Positions 1 to 9,138 are shown, numbered from the stretch's first letter. The stretch: 15,755 bases of DNA from Acanthaster planci (GCF_001949145.1 NW_019091436.1:1165006-1180760); one strand, 5' to 3'. Notes: generated from the letters alone by a model not told the origin. A program made the numbers and translations.

Positions 1-650
1 GGTAGGAAAGTAATCGGTATATTTATTTACCTAATATAAACACTACCAAATAAAAGCAAGGATGTCGGGCCCGCGACTCCCCTGACATCATGTTGACTGA
101 GCCCGAAGCCGTATCCACTTTTGTATTTGCCTCACACCGACACCGAAAGCTAGATACCGAGTACGCCGCTGGTCTGAGACAAAAAAGAAAACGAAATATG
201 GGGAAAATGATACTAAACCTCCAGTTAGTGCACCAATACCGTTGTAGACAATGTACGCCATGCGATGTTTCGTCATTTGAGGTTGGCTGCAAAAGTGACA
301 CAATAAAACTATCTCCGGCCTGGTTCCCCCCCCCCCGAAAAAAATTATGGATCCGCCTCAGGTCAGTTAAATTCCAACATAGCAGCTGTATGGTTTCTTT
401 ATGGAATGTTTGCATTTAATTTAAAGTGCTACGCCGCAAATTTGGCGAAAAATGAAGATTCTTTGACCCGATCTCCACTGTGTGAGATGACAGTAAAGTT
501 ACTTGATATGAGACAACAGACATTCCCATTGGTTTGTACAGCGAATGTCTGATTTATCTCGACACAGTGGCCATTCCCAAGGTTGAGATATGGGACAGAG
601 GGGTACCCCCACCTGCCAGTCCCTATACACACTCTAGACTATTGTTACCC
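1..650. other. Unassigned sequence left of the assembly gap
   Basis: I recognise no gene here. Open frames occur on both strands (for example 88-303 minus, with a hydrophobic stretch around GLVSFSPYFVFFF) but they overlap one another, carry no recognisable domain and have no convincing splice context. A run of 11 C lies at 326-336. A perfect 10-bp palindrome centred on GGTACC is at 600-609, close to the gap. Confidence 0.5.
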
Positions 651-785
651 NNNNNNNNNNNNNNNNNNNNNNNNNNNNNNNNNNNNNNNNNNNNNNNNNN
701 NNNNNNNNNNNNNNNNNNNNNNNNNNNNNNNNNNNNNNNNNNNNNNNNNNNNNNNNNNNNNNNNNNNTTCTCTCTGTCCCATATC
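587..785. repeat. 14-bp inverted repeat flanking the gap
   Basis: GATATGGGACAGAG at 587-600 is the exact reverse complement of 772-785, with the N run between the arms. The match weakens quickly outside the 14 bases. It may be the visible edge of a larger inverted repeat or of a small element with terminal inverted repeats hidden in the gap. Chance is possible, though a 14-bp exact inverted match this close to both gap edges is suggestive. Confidence 0.55.
651..767. other. Assembly gap (117 N)
   Basis: A run of 117 N seen directly. Translations crossing it are meaningless. The true gap length may differ from the number of N written. The inverted match on its two sides suggests a hairpin-forming or repeated sequence that resisted assembly. 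Confidence 0.98.
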
Positions 786-1857
786 TTGTTTCAAATGTAG
801 GTCTGCATCTTGCGTGAACAAGCTTTAGTCCTTGTTAGCCTTAATTATGCAACTATTCGGATGGGCGCCACCTTTTGTTTTCATTCATCACGAGAATGCG
901 TGGTACACTAACATGCAGTGTCAATGAAATAATTGTGTTGTCGCCGGTAGCTTGTAGTTAGCAAACCCTCACGGCATTATACCTCGCAAGTCCAAATGGA
1001 TTTTGATGTGCAAGTTCGTATCACAACTGCAAAAATATGCTGGATTTCAGCTAGCTATCAAATGGATATGACTGTACGGAATTGTGGATTTTTTACACGA
1101 CTACCAAGCAAGTTTGACGAATGGCTGATTTGCTCAATCATAGTTCACTGTACCTTCAAATGAAGACCAAGCTCTTAACCTTGGAATTGCACGTGTGAGA
1201 CATTGAGGCAACTCCTCACCACAAGAAATCATTTCGTTCGAATGTACCTGGAACATCATCCGAGTACTGACAGGTAAGTTTCTAACGAATATTCTGTTTT
1301 GTAAAGGTTAGAGTTCAAATGTATTGACATCGCATATATTTTTAATTTGCCACCAGAAAGTGAAAACGTTCTGGAAGGTCCAATTTTACAAGTGAAAATG
1401 TTGAAGCAATTACAGAGAAAGCCTCAGAATTTTTCAGACCAGCCTCATTGGGTTTGTGGACAGGGTTTTCAGCGATGTGCAGATATGGAACTCTTTCCCC
1501 GTAAAGTTGTACACGAAGTGTCATTGTTATGGTTATTTTTAAACAAAAAGATTACTGAAATAACAAGAGTTAAAAGTGAGATTAAATAGGAATTAAACTG
1601 TGAATTTTAATAAGAAATAATCAGAACACAAATTGAGATACAATTATATAGCACATTAAAATGACCTATTAAAATTTAAAAAAGATGAAAGCCTGTTATT
1701 ACAACCAAACATGAAACAGAAAATTAGAATACCATCCCGTGGAACGTCTGCAGTGGTGCCATTGACATTTATAAGAACGTTTTTCAAACGAGGTTGTGTA
1801 ATATAATGTAATCGCTGTTTCTCTGTCTATAAGTCAACTTAAATTGGTCAGTTTTGC

Positions 1858-1887
1858 AAAGAATGTACGACTAACTATACATTCTTT
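1858..1887. repeat. Small hairpin with 10-bp perfect stem
   Basis: AAAGAATGTA (1858-1867) pairs exactly with TACATTCTTT (1878-1887) around a 10-base loop. A third copy of TGTACATTCT follows at about 1917-1926, and two tandem ATGTACAGAT units lie between. No function can be assigned. Confidence 0.6.
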
Positions 1888-1993
1888 TAACACATGTACA
1901 GATATGTACAGATGGCTGTACATTCTAAAATATGATCGGCACTTCATGGAGTAATGTCAGAAGAGTGGTTTAATTATTTCGATAATTCGCTTG

Positions 1994-2013
1994 AAAACCT
2001 GCCTGCAGGTTTT
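1994..2013. repeat. Small hairpin, 8-bp stem and 4-base loop
   Basis: AAAACCTG (1994-2001) and CAGGTTTT (2006-2013) are exact inverse complements around CCTG. Outside one mismatch the pairing continues for two more A/T pairs. There is no poly-T tract or gene end next to it, so it is not supported as a terminator. Confidence 0.5.
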
Positions 2014-3078
2014 GAACTCTTCGGCTCGAAATGTCGTAGACAGGATACTAAAAGCCTATGCGTGGACGTCTGCCCCGGCCCCCACCCATTTGAAATCTTT
2101 AAATGAGAACAACCTTTACAGCGTGCAGTTGTGGTAGAGATTTTATAAATTTCAACTGAGAGTGATTAATTACAATCTTTTAGACTATCTATATTCCTGG
2201 CAACCCTGAATTTCTTTATCTTATTATTCAGAGCATATACTTTACATCAACAGTTGACAGGTTCATAAAAGGAATAACTGCCAAGAATCGGAGGTCTCCA
2301 AAATTATTTCCATACATTAATTGTATCCGAGTGAATGGGCAATTTTGACCTCTGTAAAAGGCGCAGTTCAGTTACTTGGCTTTGTAGTGACATGTTTGTG
2401 GCGTCATTGTACCAGTCTTCGTTACATCTGTGCCCGCTGTATTCCTGTGTAACTTGCTTTAGCAGCCAGATATTTGATTGATTCAGAATCATTCAGGCGT
2501 TGAAATCCGTCCTATCCACCAGTATGGTCAATAATTGGTGAGCATACTAGGTTCCCAGAGATGATTGGTCAAAATCTCTCTCTCAATAAAAAAAAAACAA
2601 AAAAAAACGAGTTCCGCCCATGGAACGTTTTTGCAGCGAAAAACAGTGACACGATGTTTGTAAATGCCTTTGCAGACGTTTTATAAAATACTTGTGACCA
2701 ATATCAATGGGACCAGTTTTGGATATTCCATATCCAGATATTGTAACAAAAATTCTACTCGTCAATTACAATGAAATCTAATCATCTGACGTAACTATTT
2801 ATACTCAGCGATAAGGGTTCCAAAGATTGGATTTGAGTGCATGAGATTGGGTTCTTTTGTTAGAAGAATATGAAGCCGTGCAAGTGAGTTTACACCAAAT
2901 TCTATAAGTAAGCTACCTAGGGTCAAAAGGACCAACATGTTTCTTGTGATATGCATGCACTTAGTCCCGCGGATTTCGTGATAACGAGCCTAAAAGAATA
3001 TTCATGACAACATTGAGGACATGTGGCCTGTTGTCAAAGGCGGGTCACATACGGAGTCGTGTGCGATAACATACACAA

Positions 3079-3565
3079 TCAGTCTAAGTTGGCAAGAATT
3101 TCTGAATTTGAAAGCTGAATAGTCAGAGACTCAAGTTCAGGCGTTTTTTTTGTTTCACGGTCTTCATCATTAGAATTGGCACTGTCGGACTCAACAACAG
3201 CTATCCCAACGGGTCGACCAGAGTTATCGCGTTCATAATATTCATTGAGCATATTTTTCGATCTGGCCGGGGTACTGATAACATAATTGACATCGTTGAG
3301 TTTTTTTACACAAGTAGGGCCCTCTGAATTTTGCTTTAAGGGGCTCGCCAGGCAGAGACAACTGCACTAGCACTTCTTCACCAGATTTGAAGACGCAGAC
3401 TTCAGACTTCTTGCCGGCTCTAGTCTTCGTTGTCTGCTGAGACGCCTTGAGATGTTCTTGTGACACGAAACAAGCTTTAGACAGCCTTTCCTTCAAGTTC
3501 GAAACATAGTCAAGCAGAATGGTTTCGTCGTCCTCCGCCAGAAACCTCTCCTTGATGAGTTTCAT
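3079..3565 (-). pseudogene. Gypsy pol C-terminus (post-integrase region)
   Basis: From 3565 downward a 107-codon frame carries the helical LLDYVSNLKERLSKAC segment and then the FKSGEEVLVQL...PLKAKFRGPY stretch, the GPY/F-type module at the C-terminus of gypsy integrases. Just after GPY, near 3310, the frame shifts. The shifted frame continues with VKKLNDVNYVIST, then YERDNSGRPVG, and runs as an acidic tail ending ...SNSEILANLD before TGA at 3079-3081. The GPY/F module takes part in integrase multimerisation and DNA contact in known elements. The frameshift rules out an intact product here. The family call is from pattern recognition and is firm; the subfamily is not determined. Confidence 0.88.
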
Positions 3566-3999
3566 AGACCCCTCACCTCATGGCAAACTCAAACGGTGTA
3601 AACCCAGTTGACTCGTTCGGTGAGTCCCTAGTTGCAAACAAAGGAATGCACTTGTCCCATCCTCGCCGTAAGCTCTGATCATATTCTTGAGGGTTTGGTG
3701 ATACCTCTCTAGAGCTCCTTGAGACTGCCTATGCAGATGATTTCACCTGCTTGATTCCCCACTCACGTAGGCCTTGCTGAAATACACCCGCCATAAGTAA
3801 GCCTTATCTTGTGAAGAACTGCATAAGACCCTCGACAACAACCTTGGCTGTAATTTTCCTAAGTGGAATGGCCTCAAGAAATCTAGTTGACAAATGCCCA
3901 GATTTCTTCCGCAGCAGAGAACCAACACAATCCACTAGGACCTCCAGAACATCCTGGGCCTCTTTCTCAGTTCACGCTGTCTGGACGAGCCTTCCTTAA
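3566..3999 (-). pseudogene. Gypsy integrase catalytic core, broken
   Basis: Pieces of the DDE integrase core in order along the minus strand: VDCVGSL near 3915-3935 (first catalytic Asp in the usual DCVG context), RFLEAIPLRKITAKVVV shortly after, LREWGIKQVKSSA near 3750, SQGALERYHQTLKNMIRAY near 3680-3730 (the Glu expected as third catalytic residue), and CIPLFATRDSPNESTGFTP near 3600-3650. Frames change between pieces and stops are present. The segment that should carry the second catalytic Asp is missing, as the sequence passes directly from about residue GLMQFFTR to the later helix. The zinc-binding N-terminus is reduced to a weak trace near 3990-4040. The enzyme cannot be active. Confidence 0.85.
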
Positions 4000-4330
4000 A
4001 TGTGGGTTCGCTTTCTGCTTCTCAGTGAGTAAGGATCGGCTAAACTTAGCATCTTGAGACACTCACACATCTTCTTCCAAATCGGTGAAGACAGTTTCAG
4101 CCAGCCAAAGTCCTCTTCTATCGACATGAACTCTGCAACCTCCTTTTCCAACTGTTTCATCTGAGATTTCGTCACTGCAAACCCGGGGAAAGTTTCTGGC
4201 AACTTCTCCAAGGACTGAATTTCTGGCTCCTCCGCAGGATCACCAGAGACATTACTAACTGGAGGGCCAAAATTTTGGAAAACTGTTCTAGTATTTCTTA
4301 CGGAGGATCCTTTATTTTGGGGCCTCTCAC
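4000..4330 (-). pseudogene. Probable gypsy pol linker ahead of integrase
   Basis: An uninterrupted minus-strand frame containing TRTVFQNFGPPVSN, FAVTKSQMKQLEKEVAEF and LSLADPYSLRSRKRTHI. It sits directly upstream of the integrase pieces, where gypsy pol has a variable linker between RNase H and integrase, often with a VTRSQ-like stretch. I assign it by position and this weak resemblance. The frame extends to 4442, but the part above about 4330 overlaps the SINE region and is probably not pol. Confidence 0.55.
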
Positions 4331-4384
4331 ACGCTTTGGGGAAGGGAGGGAAATAATTTGGCGATGACATCTGTGTGTGACATA

Positions 4385-4556
4385 TGGGTGCACTGTACTG
4401 GCACGTATACACTCGTTTACACTCCTGGCTGGAGAGAGGCAAGCAGGGGTGAAGTAGCTTGCCAAGGGCAACAACATACTACTAACAGCTGGATTCGAAC
4501 CTCCAACCCTATGACTGGAAAGTAAAGACCCTAACCACTTGGCCACATGCCACATG
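4385..4556 (-). mobile_element. tRNA-derived SINE
   Basis: On the minus strand a tRNA-like head carries an A box TGGCCAAGTGG (complement of 4535-4545) and a B box GGTTCGAATCC (complement of 4491-4501), at the spacing of an internal RNA polymerase III promoter. The T-stem and acceptor arms do not pair properly, so it is not a working tRNA gene. After the head comes a body with TTGCCCTTGGCAAGCTAC (within 4447-4472). This resembles the conserved central region seen in several deuterostome and fish tRNA-SINEs, a resemblance from memory that needs a database check. The tail end is uncertain, and no clear target-site duplication was found. Confidence 0.78.
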
Positions 4557-6330
4557 ATGTGAAAGACACCCAACAATTGCCTTCATTTATGCCTTCAGGC
4601 AGACCTTAAATTGTATTTTTCCTATAACTATGACAAGATTTACCCATGATTCTTGTGTAATGATATATACAATGATTAAGTATAAGAAAAACGTATAAGC
4701 ACATATTGTTTGTTAAAAATAATTACTAATCTACAAAACCATGATAAATATTGAGTCTACTAATCGCTAAATTAGCAGTTTTGAACATGGATGTTAATTC
4801 ATATACATATGTAGATGCAAGGACCACTTTTTGTTGGCATTCTTTTACATTTCCATTTCTGCTCATGATTTTCATGCATCTCCTTTTCCCGTTCACCCTT
4901 TGTCAAGATTTAGCGTCAATTCTAATTCATGTAAAATAATCTCACGAGTCTACAATTTCTAAACTGTAAAATCAAGAGCGATCACATAATAGGCTCCTAA
5001 AAATACAAGTTTTTTTTCCTACTCGCATCAAACATCGATAACTTACAAGTTTAATAGCCTACTTACAAGTCACCAGAACCTACATAACCAGTGCTATTTG
5101 GATGGTGATTTCTATCTCCGGCGCTGACCATGTGTGAACGATAGTTACTTGACCAAGTCAAAGGATGGTCGAGAAGGCTGCCTATATATTTTCAAAGATA
5201 CATTTTTCCAATTCACGACGCAAGTTCTGGCTAAGCATCAATCATGGTTTTTGTTACACCACTTAAAATGAAAGCTGCCACTGATACTTTGTTAATTTCA
5301 GTATTTTTTACTTTTTTATTTCAGCAACTGACACAAAATGACTGAAATACTGCATTCGCGGCGTACCCAATTTCAGACGTGTTCCTGAACGTACAGTATA
5401 CATTCGAAATTTTAATAGGATGGCACCAGGTAATTTTGGGGAATAAAATCGTAAAATATAGTCTGGTTCTTTAAATTTAACGTCTTCAAATGAATACACT
5501 ACGTTGGGGAATCTAACGGACGAGCTCCCCGCGAATAGGGCCTACTATGGCCCTGTCCGAAATTGGCTTTCAGATCTAAGGCTTTGTCTTTTGTCCTGGG
5601 ATCTCCACGTATTTCCAATGGAATGAGGACCTAGACTTAGCACTAGACAACAGATTCAGCTGCAGCCTAAGTCACTTTCCCCACGAATGTGACGCGTATT
5701 CTTTTCGCTCTTTCATATGCCCCTATTGAAACGTTGCGTCGTTGGTAAAAATTACATCATCTAAAGAAATACAACCACATTGTACAACGTTACAATCATA
5801 TTAATAACAAAGTAAACCTTAAACCATAGACCTGACGGATTTTCTCCTCCAGGTCTATGCTTAAACTATGACGTCCAAAATTGAGAACAGTTTGAGCGAA
5901 AGGTATACAATTGCAAAGACTTGACAATCAAATTGTACATGAAACTTAGAGGCACCCTAATCACAAAAAATATTCACATTCACTGATAAACAAAACACCA
6001 GCCAATCATCTTAATTTAATTATTATATGTTAGCTAGGACTGTGTCTTTCAATTTCTCCCTTGAGTCGAGACAGTGTTCGCCTGTTGGCCAAGCTACATC
6101 GAACACGACGTGGTCTATTACAAGCGTGCGATGCATGTACTGTGTGCAATCATATGCACACTGTACATGTAGGCGTTCTGGTGATGACGTCATCAAAGCA
6201 GCCTGGGAGCGCGAACCGCCAAAAGGGATTTTTTTTGTTGTTGGGGAAACGCAGGATCATTTTATTCAATGTGAGGTCACGATTAATGGGGTACATATTG
6301 AATTAAAGATGTTTTCGAAATGGTTACGTA
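4557..6330. other. AT-rich region, no gene recognised
   Basis: Only short overlapping frames without domains. A 10-bp perfect inverted repeat (CATAGACCTG ... CAGGTCTATG, about 5825-5859) forms a possible hairpin with a 15-base loop. A 14-bp palindrome at 6182-6195 is listed separately. The right end probably includes the 3' untranslated region of the FReD gene that stops at 6458. Confidence 0.5.
6182..6195. promoter_or_regulatory. 14-bp palindrome containing a full CRE
   Basis: TGATGACGTCATCA is perfectly self-complementary and contains TGACGTCA, the full cAMP-response element bound by CREB/ATF bZIP dimers in animals. It lies about 260 bp beyond the FReD stop codon. Binding is inference; an 8-bp core can also occur by chance. 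Confidence 0.35.
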
Positions 6331-6336
6331 TTTATT
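6331..6336 (-). promoter_or_regulatory. Candidate poly(A) signal for the FReD gene
   Basis: AATAAA on the minus strand about 120 bp past the stop codon at 6458. A second AATAAA is at 6261-6266. Either could set the 3' end of the transcript. By contrast, no AATAAA lies within about 450 bp below the alternative stop at 9393. Confidence 0.55.
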
Positions 6337-6457
6337 GTTATTTTGCAATAGTTCGCGTGAACTAGGTCTAAGTGTTTTCTATTTCTGTTAAGTTTCTGTG
6401 AAGACTTTTCAATGTGTATCTTGATCAGCGGTTTCTATTGTGGGTCTCCAATCACTT

Positions 6458-6714
6458 TTAAGGAAAATATCGTCGCAGCTTCATTTCACATTTGACTATT
6501 CGATGGCCTTCCCATCCTGCCCATATTATACCACGATCATTTGGACCTTGTTGATATTCCCCATTCAGGCCGTACGGTGCACCAGAGGTACCATTGCATG
6601 TGTCAAGCCACCAGCCTCCCTTCAGCTCAGCTGCACAATTAGAATTGGTATCCTCATCATTGTCCATGTCGTATGTAGAGAAGCTTCGCCCGTTGAGTTG
6701 AGGAGGGAGTGGAT
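6458..6714 (-). CDS. FReD module A, exon 3 (terminal exon)
   Basis: C-terminal third of a fibrinogen-related domain, normally a secreted carbohydrate or acetyl-group binding fold. The acceptor is TGCTCAG ending at 6715, and the exon starts with two bases completing a GAT codon (phase 1). Visible features are STYDMDNDED, matching the DxDND-type calcium loop, then NCAAELKGGWWLDTC with the last conserved disulfide pair, GLNGEY, RGIIWAGW and EMKLRRYFP followed by TAA at 6458-6460. The residue after the second cysteine is Asn (CNGTS) where many lectin-type FReDs have His, so ligand choice may differ from module B. NGTS is a possible N-glycosylation site. Length (85 codons) fits the family, and the real stop plus downstream AATAAA make this the gene's 3' end. 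Confidence 0.95.
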
Positions 6715-7202
6715 CTGAGCAGACGCCACAAAGAAAAGCAACACAGATGTTCAATAATCCACTCTTACTAATTTGACAATAGGGATGGCATTGAGAAAAA
6801 CGAAAAATTGAGAGAGAGCAAACAGACATTGCAGTGTTATATCTATCTGTGGGCTTTGCGATCTTACTGAGGACAAATGGCGCCACGATTAAATGTCAGA
6901 GAGCTGACCTTGGGCAAGCTTTCCCATTAGCATTGTGGATTTTGTCCTGAAAGCAGAGTTTGCTTAGTTGCTGTGAAAACATCGATAGAATTTATTACAT
7001 CCCAAAGTATTCAATCCGGAAGCTGAGAAAGAAATGAAAAAAGGTGTGTGGGGGGGGGGAGTCCGACATCCCGGACAAATTAATTCAAGTTTGTCTCTGT
7101 CATTTAATTAGTGTACTGTATCTGCATGTTGGACTCATACATTGTCTCTTATTATATTTTAACACGAGGAAATGAAATTGAAATAAATTGAATATATCAT
7201 AC
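6715..7202 (-). other. Intron between module A exons 2 and 3
   Basis: A 488-bp intron with donor GTATGA (from 7202) and acceptor CTGCTCAG (ending 6715). It contains a 10-G run at 7050-7059 and no recognised gene or repeat. Confidence 0.85.
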
Positions 7203-7455
7203 CAGCCTGAAATGGTCCACTGTTAGTCCAAGTGTATTTGCTGCCGCTGATGCTGAATCCATAGGCCTGGATGGTTTGATGCCTAGCCCGGTCATCCTCC
7301 AGATCTATCCGTAACTTCCACCTGCTCTTTGACGTTAGCTTACAAAGTTTCTGGTTTCCCAGCCAGAACTCGCCCTTCAGATCGCCGAATCCGTCCCGGT
7401 ACTCAGTCCAGTTGCGATTGAAATTCACCGACCCGTCAAAACGCCTCTGAAACAC
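7203..7455 (-). CDS. FReD module A, exon 2
   Basis: Middle part of the FReD fold. The acceptor AAAAG ends at 7456 and the exon begins with GTG (Val), not with a start codon: the frame continues from exon 1 in phase 0 to give [15 protein letters not shown]. It carries the family core [15 protein letters not shown], the [16 protein letters not shown] block and later SKYTWTNSGPFQA. NWT is a potential N-glycosylation sequon. It ends with a single G before the donor GTATGA (phase 1), joining exon 3 as GAT. The first 35 or so codons are nearly identical in DNA to module B exon 2, while the second half is very different, including the strand residues after the KL of the WLGN block. No frameshift or stop is present. 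Confidence 0.95.
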
Positions 7456-7490
7456 CTTTTATGAAAAAGGTTTAGGTTTACGGTGTTGAA
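7345..7490. repeat. Near-identical block shared by the two modules (copy A)
   Basis: This stretch covers the 5' half of exon 2 and about 40 bp of the intron before it. It aligns to 14180-14325 with only around ten differences by eye, whereas similarity falls sharply on the exon's 3' side. The sharing of intron bases argues against purifying selection on the protein as the only cause. Confidence 0.8.
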
Positions 7491-8156
7491 CTACCTCAGA
7501 CAGTCTCACTTCAACAACGCTCTGGCACCTTGTTGCGAAACAGTTTAAAGAGCACCTCCATAAGGAAAACATGTTTTCTCTAATTTTATCTGTTCAAGTA
7601 TATATGGAAGCATCCAAATTGAACGCAGTGTTATTTGTCTTCAGAGCTCAACTATAACAAGCTAAAAAGGGCTTTTTCTGTTCACACCAAGATGTGAATT
7701 CTAAATGCTGACTGCGTCATTCGACGAAAACGATGGGAACCCGCGCCCTGTGTTCGTCGTGGATAAACCCTTGTGCCTGCCAAACAGTGGCTACAAATAA
7801 TGGCTACATGCAACTTGTCCATGAAATAGACAAGTGGTGTTCTGGAGAAAAAAAATTTAGAACAGAATCGTTGGAAATTTATCGTATATTGACTTCTTTT
7901 GTCTCTCTAACCAAGAAGGTATTTATGAATGGGAACTGAACACTGATGGTGCCGTCGTCGCCCGCAGCTCAAGCCTTTAGTTCATACCCTTAGTTTTACC
8001 CTTTGCTTATAACTGAGCTGAAGTAATCATTTTCCATACTTTGCTCACGAATGGCTAACTTAAGTCTAGTGTGTAGAATAATGTTGATTGTGAATGTCGA
8101 TTCTTATAAGAAACACCAAGTTTTTGTCTTTTGTCAGTCTGGTAAAACAAACTTAC
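7456..8156 (-). other. Intron between module A exons 1 and 2
   Basis: A 701-bp intron with donor GTAAGT (from 8156) and acceptor ending at 7456. It contains a small inverted repeat ACTTGTC...GACAAGT near 7810-7835 and no recognised gene. The open frame at 7733-7939 on the plus strand has no domain and is treated as chance. Confidence 0.85.
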
Positions 8157-8278
8157 AATCCAGCCTTTGTATGCAGCGTCCATATCACAGTAGACCTTCA
8201 CGTCGACAGGGTACCTCGGCGTGCAAATGGTGTACACACCACTCATGGTGGCACCAACTGTATACCAGTAACGGCAAT
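8157..8278 (-). CDS. FReD module A, exon 1
   Basis: N-terminal part of the FReD. The acceptor TTTTCCCCTCAG ends at 8279 and the first two bases complete a GAT codon (phase 1). The product reads DCRYWYTVGATMSGVYTICT and later VYCDMDAAYKGWI, with the first conserved cysteine pair (DC and YCDM) and the SGVYTI signature. An extra Cys in YTIC is shared with module B. The exon is 122 bp, the same length as module B exon 1, and ends in phase 0 before a strong GTAAGT donor. No signal peptide or separate upstream exon was found in the 1.1 kb between this exon and module B, which favours its being internal to a larger gene. Confidence 0.93.
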
Positions 8279-8808
8279 CTGAGGGGAAAATTGTGTCTTG
8301 ATTGGACATTTTCAATGCATAGTATAGGGTACGTATTCCCAACTGATGCATTGAAGGTTAACAATATAATAGGAAAACAATAGTAATATTTCCAAAGGCT
8401 CGATCTGTCTTATTGCTCTGTCTTCTACTGGCCTGTTTTCTTCAACATTTTGGAGGTTTGGCGCTTTCTGATGTATATTTAAAATGGCATACTTATGGCT
8501 TTTTAAGTTGTTCTCCTTTTTGAGTGATTTTGAAGGTAGTTTAGTCGTTGGAAGCCTGGAATTTATTTTTGAAATATCCACTCTAATCATTTGCTCGCCA
8601 TAAAATATGGGGGATGATTCAACAGCCCACCACCACCTCAAAAAGTGTGTGTGGGTCATATACCTCCCATCCCCCGTGATGTACGCCCGTGGGGATTTCC
8701 TCTTCTACGATTTCGGCTCTTTCAAGGCAAATACCCTTCAGACATGACGTGTACAGTCAAAACATCAATTTATTTACATAAAGCTGTGTGATGTGGCCTA
8801 TACCCAAT

Positions 8809-9138
8809 ACTGGTGCCCAGCAGGGTATGTTTTATCATACCCAGGTCTTTGCACACTTTACACCAGCGATTTGAGAAGCAACACTGGTGAGTGTTCCATA
8901 GTCAAATATGTTGACGACACTTCATAAACAGGATTTATTAATCATGATGATGAGACAGAATACAGAGAGGAAATTGCTGGTTTTGTGCAATAGTGTAAGG
9001 AAATTTTCTGGTGCTAAATTTTAAAAAGATTAAGGAAATTTTGTTCAATTTTTGGAAAACTCAGAAGGAGATCGTTCCTGTTAAAATAAATGGTACTTGT
9101 ATTGAAGTGGTCAATCATCATAAGTACTTCGGTCGACA
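8809..9138 (+). pseudogene. Non-LTR retrotransposon reverse transcriptase fragment
   Basis: On the plus strand, antisense to the FReD gene, a broken frame shows the end of a LINE reverse transcriptase: TGAQQG, then YVLSYPGLCTLYTSDLRSNT, CSIVKYVDDTS (catalytic-box position, VDD at 8910-8918 where YADD/FADD-type boxes are usual), FINHDDETEYREEIAGFV and VNHHKYF (the late KYLG-like position). Stops at 8925-8927 and 8991-8993 and a one-base shift near 9001 kill it. A frame change also separates TGAQQG from the next piece. The wording resembles CR1/L2/Rex-type LINEs, but I cannot fix the clade. Only the second half of the RT domain is present. No 3' tail or target duplication was found. Confidence 0.85.

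Larger units (their letters stand above)
768..3078. other. Unassigned AT-rich sequence
   Basis: No gene, RNA or transposon recognised over 2.3 kb. A consensus-like donor (GACAG then GTAAGT, exon end at 1272) and an acceptor-like site (TTGCCACCAG, next base 1359) on the plus strand could bound an 86-bp intron, but the flanks show no coding signal. Two small hairpins (1858-1887, 1994-2013) are listed separately. The lower part could hold the 3' untranslated end or LTR of the gypsy remnant above it, but I find no second LTR copy to confirm this. Confidence 0.5.
3079..4330 (-). mobile_element. Decayed Ty3/gypsy LTR retrotransposon, pol 3' part
   Basis: A minus-strand remnant of a Ty3/gypsy pol gene. 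In transcription order the pieces are: a linker ahead of integrase (about 4330-4000), a damaged integrase core (about 3999-3566), and the C-terminal integrase and tail region (3565-3079). All pieces are in the order expected for gypsy pol and on one strand, but in several frames with stops. No gag, protease, reverse transcriptase, RNase H or paired LTRs are visible, so this is a 5'-truncated, dead copy. Its upstream edge meets a tRNA-derived SINE. The lower edge is set by the last recognisable residues and may extend further. Confidence 0.85.

Noticed and set aside
326-336. Homopolymer runs of 10-11 C or G here and at 7050-7059 and 12052-12062
   Set aside because: Simple tracts, common in such genomes and prone to sequencing error; no structure around them suggests a function.
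90-419. Plus-strand 109-codon frame and its minus-strand partners as a gene
   Set aside because: Mutually overlapping frames without domain, splice or regulatory support.
1272-1359. A possible 86-bp plus-strand intron with GTAAGT donor and CCACCAG acceptor
   Set aside because: The flanking sequence shows no sustained reading frame or domain, so it is likely chance.
4480-4560. A tRNA gene on the minus strand, suggested by intact A and B boxes
   Set aside because: The acceptor arms do not pair and the T-stem has mismatches; the following body sequence fits a SINE.
8312-8659. Minus-strand frame of 115 codons as an upstream exon of module A
   Set aside because: No domain, no signal peptide, and it would have to be spliced across the strong acceptor of exon 1; it appears to be chance.
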